This document shows positions 10,701 to 15,616 of a stretch of 20,753 bases of DNA, one piece after another. A program made the position numbers and the translations under genes. The stretch is from Flavobacteriales bacterium. GTDB taxonomy: Bacteria; Bacteroidota; Bacteroidia; NS11-12g; UBA9320. A model generated the notes under the pieces. That model was not told the DNA's origin. It ran no database searches and saw nothing but the letters and a program-made list of their open reading frames with translations. Location: positions 1-20,753 of the forward strand of contig JACJZW010000018.1 of NCBI GenBank assembly GCA_020635355.1. Reading direction: 5' to 3'. Each line of letters opens with the position of its first letter. The stretch's first letter is position 1.

Positions 10701-12032
10701 CACCAAAAAAGCAATGATTTTGTTAGTATAGTCCTGCTTCCATTGAAAGTAGTCGTAGAGGCGGCTATCGGCATAGAGCCGGTTCTCAAGCTGACGAATC
10801 TGGGTCGTTTTAGCTGTGATTTGTTGTTGCGTTTGGTTGTAGGATGATGCGGCATTATCCAGTTGAGTCTGGGCGGTTTTTATGGCAACTTCCAGTGCCG
10901 TAGCACGTTGACGTATTTGTTCTTCTTTCTGAACAACGGCTTCACGTGCCAACTCTACATCCTGTCGTTTGGTTCGAACGTCATTGATCTTGGACTGCTC
11001 CGCCTTACCTGGTTTTCCATCAAGCTTGGCCTGAAGGGAATCAATCTCCGACTGCTTCGATTTGATTTGACCTTGTTTGGTGGTGATTTCCGTCCGGTGC
11101 ACATCAATCTGTGTTTGGATATCTGTTATGGCTTGAAGCACCGAATCACGTATGGTGATTAAGGAATCTATCTGGCGCGTCTTTTTGGTGATGGTTCGTT
11201 CAATTACCGTGATCTTATCATCCAGTCTTCTTTTTTCAACTGGAATGGAATCCAGTTCAGCCGGAATCTCGGCTAGCCGACTTTCAAGTCGGGCAATTAC
11301 GGCAAGCAAACTGTCGATGCTATTCTCCGTTCCGGCAATATCATTGGCCTTATAAGGCGATTCAAGTGACCCTTCGCCGTTAATGATTTTCCAGACAAAT
11401 TGCTGGACTTCGTCCCGAACAGGCATGTCGTAGGTGCTGGTGTTTTCGCCGCAACCTTTGCATTCATATTTAACGATGTCCCAATCAATCCCTTCGGCAC
11501 GCATCGGTAGTGCTCGCGGGTAGGGGAAAACAGATGGTGAGTCCACATGCATTCCCAGCGAAATGGGAGGTCCTTTTTCAGGGGTAAGTTGCGGCGGAAG
11601 GCATCCGCTTGCGGTATCCTTCGGCGTACAAAAGATGCCGGGTATGGAAATTAATTGTTCACCGGAAAGAAAATCATAGGACTCCACAAACCAGGTATAA
11701 CAGGTGTTTTCCTCCGGAAGTGGTACGTTTTCCGGCCAGCTCAAAAAGGACGTTTCCAAATTAAAAGCTTCGATGATGGGCTGGTTAGCCCGCAGCGCGG
11801 TGGCAGCGGTTTGTCCTTCCAAAATCTCAAAGACGTACACGGTATAAAACGGAGGCTCTTCACCAATGGGCATTGGAGGGGTCCACCGAAATTGGGGTCG
11901 AACACCCGCCTGAATTTCCATGCCATCCAGTGGCATAAGAATCATTGGTGGATTGGTATTGGATTGTCCCTTTACGGTACGGGGAACCACGCAAATCAGG
12001 ATGAGTATCGCTATGGAAAGTAGATTTCTCAA
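4734..12032 (-). CDS. Giant exported protein: Ig-like, twin coiled-coil, beta-rich
   Basis: This 2432-residue protein has a signal peptide (1-22, probable cleavage G22/Q23) and an FN3/Ig-like domain at about 26-140, resembling those that accompany TANFOR domains in Bacteroidota. A Cys pair CKGC lies near 190. Long heptad-rich coiled coils cover about 238-730 and 757-1138. The short pieces around them (VWKIINGEGSL near 213-223, GPYVYYIPPP 738-747, INVTLKLTAVD 1145-1155) look like strands of one Ig-like domain, so the coils may be loop insertions. A Gly/Thr/Glu linker (about 1293-1357) leads to a Big_1-like domain (about 1430-1540) and a beta-rich region to the end, with a GFTKFGGGVGYHYNPP segment near 2165. 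There is no T9SS sorting domain. The start must be TTG: it is the only initiation codon that keeps the signal peptide, and it overlaps the upstream stop as TTGA. The function is unknown. Confidence 0.85.
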   Translation of the reverse strand: MRNLLSIAILILICVVPRTVKGQSNTNPPMILMPLDGMEIQAGVRPQFRWTPPMPIGEEPPFYTVYVFEILEGQTAATALRANQPIIEAFNLETSFLSWPENVPLPEENTCYTWFVESYDFLSGEQLISIPGIFCTPKDTASGCLPPQLTPEKGPPISLGMHVDSPSVFPYPRALPMRAEGIDWDIVKYECKGCGENTSTYDMPVRDEVQQFVWKIINGEGSLESPYKANDIAGTENSIDSLLAVIARLESRLAEIPAELDSIPVEKRRLDDKITVIERTITKKTRQIDSLITIRDSVLQAITDIQTQIDVHRTEITTKQGQIKSKQSEIDSLQAKLDGKPGKAEQSKINDVRTKRQDVELAREAVVQKEEQIRQRATALEVAIKTAQTQLDNAASSYNQTQQQITAKTTQIRQLENRLYADSRLYDYFQWKQDYTNKIIAFLVANGGNSTLSNRLTTVNNAALNVLQQSGQGARQTAYNTFESELTSMRSGLTAMCNGNTTCTAQLQQISSSENQYKAAVQVFISSALRIDQTILNSINTLRGEVKALQNTLTAQNNTVKSASTSYQNAVRAHRTEIDQLEREKRNLIQTLENKRSTLTKAEGELQNMVKAREDSTRMNKGTYLETIRNRSQEILDNTIRINDLSDSITIKRTRLDGLRVRLSEINEQIRTAEQERSIAEGIRDGLKAQKDELDNKKRRLEAEQKRLQDDLNAAKARLAALRKKLEALKSPSREAMGPYVYYIPPPLENIMNRGEFERLRKKVNDAEDSLKIAYEAKAKLQVKLSKELVTIGNALVDYQQNKLRSASYDEDIKKTRNEVDSAKTAQSLSENQRKDDLTDQAKKQENKLKIAEDSLSRAIADSTGIQGELKSHRKLVEKNDTLLKEEYDKLLDLEKQWKDAEKIWHQVSDERIALDAQIRQKEGEVATAEREKSRAQNDLNRARALEDAGGQISASNAVKAAQTKIDNLNNELSTLRTNRASKSADEDKKLTETQTAHGAYETHKEGYELKRDIQVRYIKKLFELNRSYERALSGISHYRRLKADEEAKNKKLQDAVKNANVDSLVNNSDGVKEKADKLAELEASKKKADDAVKSAERKISDAKLRKDQLTSAVERRLQNAKDSLKKAEEDLQKFLRDEFKNPKINVTLKLTAVDKGSKLDDWRTKDGPSEQTTTLTYKGRIPNFKDIPLKEEKPDNKEEFICLPFIEFDKVNPPDPKGVGIAKQEPRTIALAYKKGEPLWKEWPVIPQDNKDLLAKDVVVVNGNVENDKDEIRYTCKPMSDEEGETGEDAILMPGGNAIPVESGNSSTTGNQPSDNTTRERGTGETKERGNTGESTTKDGGETTDGGDGEETPGEDGCAWVAPVADEIIDLGTYQWSAGRMVGPGGERSHNQALWETPIIPRPKIQDPKDVFLIYTASELAEDEPKNKKGTFTVKPGVLIEVPDSLLGVSDTAYDFSARVVTGDHKGLAGETIEFSVELTEGESQQFGFERVTTKTATTNSDGYAQVKFNFGNGYGKFLIKVKWLRNNQVVQDDSCVAKTPIRLQFIQFANGPADFAWKAAMEVFKGGAVNDKLFTDNKFPDKLAKEGEDDPWSKVSAFVAGIQDEEREAINDLELEFRKKKGKGSISPEKEKTQLIGIARSLASDVPEDGEITVESEVEAKYRPLSDPKKVEGDFSSSKTKSFKIGLSSALFVIEAEEEFDPAEPFTGSGKLNLQLQDGVLYPLKDVKLSINEVVLEQKGDDDFLAVEGSVSWKSDKELKKTYLGFEFTLDSLSIYAHQGAGVAGKVKPPKYEKAVSFEAIANPDGNFLGTVSDLPSVEIGGLKLKEGASLTLDMHTAQNPPGSNLRFDFMGIYIPSATIELPESFQKKSATKPTTLHAKDFSIGRGGVSGSIALTGDFIDMAYGGYEFKADSIAIEIEENSLKSGVFKGALKPGASMEGDIGILISATGAAFTASITTGSPVYMRRLATTFKLNDGTGLVYDREKKIGTLTINANISSSKYGNMAIEGFELKSDGSIKADRLKVDKAIKFGKGFDLYVEHLSFKRTPTEFSMGFKGSLGFYSMGSISADVSIQPGPVVEFAEVAVKFEKNPVDFSGTLKYKADVFEGEFALGIKMGSGATRGIGGTLIIGTQIDQPDTFTYWYVEINYSGPPLPIAQTGLGFTKFGGGVGYHYNPPLGTSPGSPSKETTFGLKAITGVGNILPTPGGLFNSELQMVLVPGKFSMYGKVWLLTKEESLFGEGQLNLAWVPKGQLDGYVRMFVGIPNKDGDVFKFNGQLNYSFPANNKRQYIWSENISGSFLNKVNAEAVIVIAQDRTSMDGTLTYELEKSVGIGSLELSADIDVKATGSFLYTNASQRLNASATFNGTWDVDLKTPLGNADIITGDVALALELKASPSQVEVKGSANVSWNVWRFSDSYDLDVGYIASIN

Positions 12033-13750
12033 AAGCGATAATTAAGGATGATGCGGTTCATCAATTCATTCATGAAAGGCAGGTTTTGACCATCGCCGTA
12101 GGTGAACCGGTTATTGGAAAAATTAAGCTCGGCATTGAGCTTGGAACTGACATTGTACCGGGCACGGAGGTCAAAGAACATCCGAGTACCAAAGGTGACA
12201 CCATCATTGGCTGTTTTAGCCCGGGTGATGGCCAATCGGGTGCTGAGTTTTTTCTTCAACAATTGGGCGGCGCCACTTACGGTAACGGAGTTGATGTTGA
12301 AATCCCGATTGGGTTGACGGAATCGGTAGGATCCCACCGTTAGACCAGCAGTATAGAGGCTGATGACTGCCTGATATCGGGCGCTTAAATTCGTGACGGT
12401 ATTGTCGTTGATGGTATCCGTTAATCGGGTGGCATCATCATATCGATCCAGCAAGGCATTGCCCGATATGGTGTGTTTAATGCCCGACTTTTCAAAGCGG
12501 TACACAGGGTTTATGGATATGGTTTGCGCAATGATGTGAATGTTGAAGGTGTCGTTCACCGTATTGGTTCGAACACCGTAGTTGGCCAGATTGAAATTCA
12601 AATCGAAGTTTCGGGTGGGTAGATAAACGCCACCAATGTTCATTAAAAACTGACTGGTCCGAAGTCCTTCTTGTCGGCCGGAAACATTATTCGCCCGTCT
12701 TCCAACATTACCTTTCAGGGTCAGTTTTCGATTTAGAAAATAACCGTAGGGTGCCAGTAAGATGTCCATCACATCGCGAACTTGAAAGGGGTAGCCCAAC
12801 ATCACATAGTCTTTGCCAATGTACTTGCCGATTAATTTTACACCATAATCGCGTTCGCGATATTCCGTTTCCAGGTAGGTGGCGATTCCGCTGATGGCCC
12901 CACTGCCGGAAGGAAGAAAAACCGATGCCAACGATCCTTCATTATTCAGCGAATCTACCGTGCGGTTCGGGGTAAAAGCATTTTGGCCAACTTCGGCTTT
13001 AACCGCCAGTTTGCTGGTGAGGTTGTATCGACCTTCGGCGGTGATGGTTAGGCCGGCTTCCGGAACATCAAACCACATCAGTGGTACTGAGTCTACCGAG
13101 TTTTTTAGATCTCTAAGGGAAACGATGTTGAGTGCCGCATACTGTCCAGCGTTGAATCGTCTCATGACACGGCCGGCAATCATGTATTTCTTGAACGTAA
13201 CGTTCTCTACCGGACTTTGACTGGCTCCGGCATTGAGTCGAAATTCATAGTTCGAAACCTTGTAACTGGCGCCGCCTCCGAAGAGCTGTAGATCACCTAC
13301 ACTTAGAGGGGAGTAAACCGGTGTGTGACTGCCCAGGTCAAACTTGATATTCTTAATGGTGGGGGATAGCCGTATGACATTGCCCGGATGTCGGATGAAT
13401 TGCCCCAGATTTGGTTTAGTTGGGGTGTCCCAAAGCGGACTTACCGTTGCATTTGCCAAACGTATGGTGATGGGAATTTTTAGCTGATAGGCCTGAAGGG
13501 TTGCGTTCATGGTAAAACGCATATAGTTCTTAGGTCGTCGGGCAACGGCAGGTACGGATTGTTCGGAGCTGAAGGCGTAATTCTGATAGAAAAAACGACT
13601 GTTTCCGTAAAGCTGAACCTGATCTGAAAAGCGTATTTGAGCCGAAAGATTGATTGGGCTTGCTGTGACCAAAAGAACCATCCCCAGAAAATAAAAGAGG
13701 TTCCGCCTGCGAAAAAATCCGCGATCCGTTATGATCAAGCGTAGTGGCAT
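12029..13750 (-). CDS. Outer-membrane beta-barrel protein
   Basis: This is a 573-residue protein with a long signal peptide (about 1-37, basic RRR at 14-16, cleavage A37/Q38). The mature part is built of alternating hydrophobic/polar strands with Gly, Asn and aromatic residues at strand ends. It finishes in ILNYRF, the aromatic C-terminal signature recognised by the outer-membrane assembly machinery. No plug domain, TonB box or peptidoglycan-binding domain is visible, so it is not a TonB-dependent receptor; a barrel of some 20 or more strands would fit the length. It is the first gene of a four-gene cluster and its TGA overlaps the TTG of the giant protein. It could anchor or export the giant protein, or act as a channel; this is inferred from position only. 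No clear family name could be assigned. Confidence 0.85.
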   Translation of the reverse strand: MPLRLIITDRGFFRRRNLFYFLGMVLLVTASPINLSAQIRFSDQVQLYGNSRFFYQNYAFSSEQSVPAVARRPKNYMRFTMNATLQAYQLKIPITIRLANATVSPLWDTPTKPNLGQFIRHPGNVIRLSPTIKNIKFDLGSHTPVYSPLSVGDLQLFGGGASYKVSNYEFRLNAGASQSPVENVTFKKYMIAGRVMRRFNAGQYAALNIVSLRDLKNSVDSVPLMWFDVPEAGLTITAEGRYNLTSKLAVKAEVGQNAFTPNRTVDSLNNEGSLASVFLPSGSGAISGIATYLETEYRERDYGVKLIGKYIGKDYVMLGYPFQVRDVMDILLAPYGYFLNRKLTLKGNVGRRANNVSGRQEGLRTSQFLMNIGGVYLPTRNFDLNFNLANYGVRTNTVNDTFNIHIIAQTISINPVYRFEKSGIKHTISGNALLDRYDDATRLTDTINDNTVTNLSARYQAVISLYTAGLTVGSYRFRQPNRDFNINSVTVSGAAQLLKKKLSTRLAITRAKTANDGVTFGTRMFFDLRARYNVSSKLNAELNFSNNRFTYGDGQNLPFMNELMNRIILNYRF

Positions 13751-13843
13751 TCAGATTAAGGTCAATCCGAATCTACCCAAACTTCGCGGTAAATGCAATT
13801 ACCTAACGGGTGAAGTCCTTGTTATCTCTATGTGATGGGGTGA

Positions 13844-14362
13844 TTAGCGCCGTCTTCTGGCTCTGGACGCTGCACTGATTTGGGGATTGTAATCGGTGTA
13901 GTTCATCCCAAATAAACGGGCATATTCGTGGGCATGGTCAATCGCATCTTCCTTGTTCGGGCATTTCTTTACATCCATCCGCTTGCGGTGATTCGCCGTA
14001 AGTAGAATAACCTTATACACCTGTTCGGTATGGCGGGTAGATTGTAAGTTGTGCGAGTACACCTTTAAGGTTTCGTTTGCCCGAATTACAGAAACATCGG
14101 TCCAATTGTCGAGCTTTTTCCAGGATCCCAATCTCAGCGTGATTAATCCGGTGTACTCCTTGTATCGACGATGTTCCACGTCTATTTCAACGCCATTGGT
14201 TGGCAAGGTGACCAAACAACCCAATGCGATAACACAGAATGCAACGATCCAATTCAATGTGAAAATCCACAGACCGAGGACAATAAATACGACGCCAATG
14301 GCACGATGTGGTGGTGGAAACGGACGTCCCAGATGGTTGATGATGGGTTTGGGCTTAGTCAT
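13844..14362 (-). CDS. Membrane protein with two N-terminal helices, unrecognised
   Basis: This is a 172-residue protein. After a proline-rich start (NHLGRPFPPP, 9-18) come two membrane helices (about 21-35 and 37-53), then a soluble domain of mainly beta character (about 56-120) with alternating strands such as VEIDVEHRRYKEY and a helix near 135-150. The arrangement resembles small bacterial PH-like membrane proteins, but I cannot confirm the fold. The tail is basic (RARRRR). The ATG at 14362 follows the stop of the next upstream gene by 34 bases, so the two are likely co-transcribed and perhaps act together at the inner membrane. Function unknown. Confidence 0.7.
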   Translation of the reverse strand: MTKPKPIINHLGRPFPPPHRAIGVVFIVLGLWIFTLNWIVAFCVIALGCLVTLPTNGVEIDVEHRRYKEYTGLITLRLGSWKKLDNWTDVSVIRANETLKVYSHNLQSTRHTEQVYKVILLTANHRKRMDVKKCPNKEDAIDHAHEYARLFGMNYTDYNPQISAASRARRRR

Positions 14363-14396
14363 GAGTTGGTTTTGCTTCTACTACGAAGTAAACCAA

Positions 14397-14918
14397 TCAA
14401 TCGTTACCGGGCTTTTTCATTTCGAGGGCATCCCGCACAAATTGTTTGAGTGTTTCAATTTGATCGGCTCCAAGATTCTCGCCCATTTTCCCTGCTTTAT
14501 ACGCCGTTAGCATGAAGACGATGGCGGCAGGTAGTGCCCACATGAATACACCACTTTCTCCCAGCAACTTTTGGGTGACACCATAAATGGCCAGTCCAAC
14601 ACCCAATGTACCAATAGAAAAGTAGATGAACATAAACATCGTCCATACCGAGGGACGAGGACCAACCAGTCCGCGAACTACCGACCGATTGGTGTTGTCA
14701 TAATCTTCCTCCACCCGAAAGCTTAGCTGTGGCGACCAGTAATGACGCTGTTTTTCATTGATATCCATCGTGATGTGATTATCCACGATATACCCAACCA
14801 TCTCTCCCTGATGATCCTCAATCATGTGTTTCAATCGGTCCAGAACTTCGTTTTTAGGGAAATCAATGGTAAATCGAAACCTGGGTCGGATATGGGTAAT
14901 GGATTGTTCGTCGCTCAT
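14397..14918 (-). CDS. Membrane protein with SRPBCC-like N-terminal half, unrecognised
   Basis: This is a 173-residue protein with a soluble N-terminal part (about 1-88) of alternating strands and one helix (22-35), followed by two membrane helices (about 91-114 and 123-140) and a charged amphipathic helix at the C-terminus (about 150-168). The segment YWSPQLSFRVEE (60-71) and RGLVGPRPSVWTMFMF (82-97) look like conserved motifs of a Bacteroidota family usually left unnamed; that is recollection, not a search. The sequence AGGAG lies just before the ATG, a possible ribosome binding site, and GTATCTTGC slightly upstream is a degenerate match to the TAnnTTTG promoter element. It probably forms an operon with the 172-residue membrane protein downstream. 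Confidence 0.7.
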   Translation of the reverse strand: MSDEQSITHIRPRFRFTIDFPKNEVLDRLKHMIEDHQGEMVGYIVDNHITMDINEKQRHYWSPQLSFRVEEDYDNTNRSVVRGLVGPRPSVWTMFMFIYFSIGTLGVGLAIYGVTQKLLGESGVFMWALPAAIVFMLTAYKAGKMGENLGADQIETLKQFVRDALEMKKPGND

Positions 14919-14997
14919 GTCTCCTGCAAGATACGATGGAGGGCGAGGTACAGCCTATGATATTTATCAGTTTGGCAGGATTAGCAAATGAAGTTAC

Positions 14998-15576
14998 CTA
15001 GTCAATAGAAAGCAGTGATTTCCGAATTAACCTACGTGCATTGTCGCCTGCAACGCTACTATTGGATTCCTCCAATCGTTCCTCATCATTGGGGCGCATA
15101 AGCCATAATTCTCCATCGCCAACCATAGAACAGGGTGTCTTAATCACGGCGTGTGTGAGAATGCCATGGGCTCGGGATGTTGAACCCGAACCAAGGGTGA
15201 GGGCAATCACCCTGGAACCCGGAGGTATGTGCTTCACAGCGAATGTGGTTGACCAATCAGGAGCGAAATTGTAGGTGTTGGCACAGGCCACGTACATGTC
15301 AAAATTGTTCGATTGTTCTGAGAACGTTGAACTGTTCATAATGGTGGTGGTGAATCCGTGATGCTTCAGTTCATCGGCCATGGCAAGGCAAACCTGCTCA
15401 TCGAGGTTGTAAATCGGATCGGGGTTGAAAAAGATGCAGGCCGTTTTGTTGGATTGGGAGTCGATGACAATGGTTTTAAACTGTCCGGTGAACTGAACCC
15501 AGGCGGTAAGCAGGGCCCAGAAAATCAGCACAGCCACTAAAATTTGAAGTGACTTCAGGAGCTTATTTTGCGGCAT
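14998..15576 (-). CDS. Membrane-anchored flavodoxin-fold protein, likely not FMN-binding
   Basis: This is a 192-residue protein with one N-terminal membrane helix (about 8-29) and a soluble alpha/beta domain. The order of hydrophobic strands and helices matches a flavodoxin-like fold: strand TACIFF (45-50), helix LDEQVCLAMADELKHHG, strand FTTTIM, strand FDMYVACANTYN, and strand SRVIALTLGSGSTSR. The first loop, normally S/T-rich for the FMN phosphate, is here NPDPIYNLDEQ, so FMN is unlikely to be held in the standard way; the GSGSTS loop near 128-133 could bind another group. With a single N-terminal anchor and few flanking charges, the domain may face the periplasm. The gene sits alone, with a promoter-like TAGATTTG almost touching its ATG. 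Function unknown. Confidence 0.65.
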   Translation of the reverse strand: MPQNKLLKSLQILVAVLIFWALLTAWVQFTGQFKTIVIDSQSNKTACIFFNPDPIYNLDEQVCLAMADELKHHGFTTTIMNSSTFSEQSNNFDMYVACANTYNFAPDWSTTFAVKHIPPGSRVIALTLGSGSTSRAHGILTHAVIKTPCSMVGDGELWLMRPNDEERLEESNSSVAGDNARRLIRKSLLSID

Positions 15577-15580
15577 CCGG

Positions 15581-15588
15581 CAAATCTA
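15581..15588 (-). promoter_or_regulatory. Possible Bacteroidota -7 element (TAGATTTG), perhaps leaderless
   Basis: The minus strand reads TAGATTTG, an exact match to the TAnnTTTG element used by the Bacteroidota primary sigma factor. It ends only 4 bases before the ATG at 15576, so transcription would start at or near the start codon and give a leaderless message. No convincing TTG -33 element stands at the right distance. It may therefore be a chance match. Confidence 0.35.
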
Positions 15589-15616
15589 GTATTCCTTCTT
15601 ATCCCTAATGTTACGA

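Noticed and set aside
11655..12023. Plus-strand frame of 122 codons opposite the start of the giant gene
   Set aside because: It is the antisense of the signal peptide and first domain, with no independent evidence.
4734..12032. The giant protein as a cytoplasmic SMC or Rad50 homologue
   Set aside because: It has a signal peptide, no Walker A, Walker B or ABC signature motif, and Ig-like domains; only the coiled-coil geometry is similar.
12029..13750. The barrel protein as a TonB-dependent receptor (SusC-like)
   Set aside because: It lacks the plug domain and the carboxypeptidase-like N-terminal domain and is far shorter than SusC proteins.
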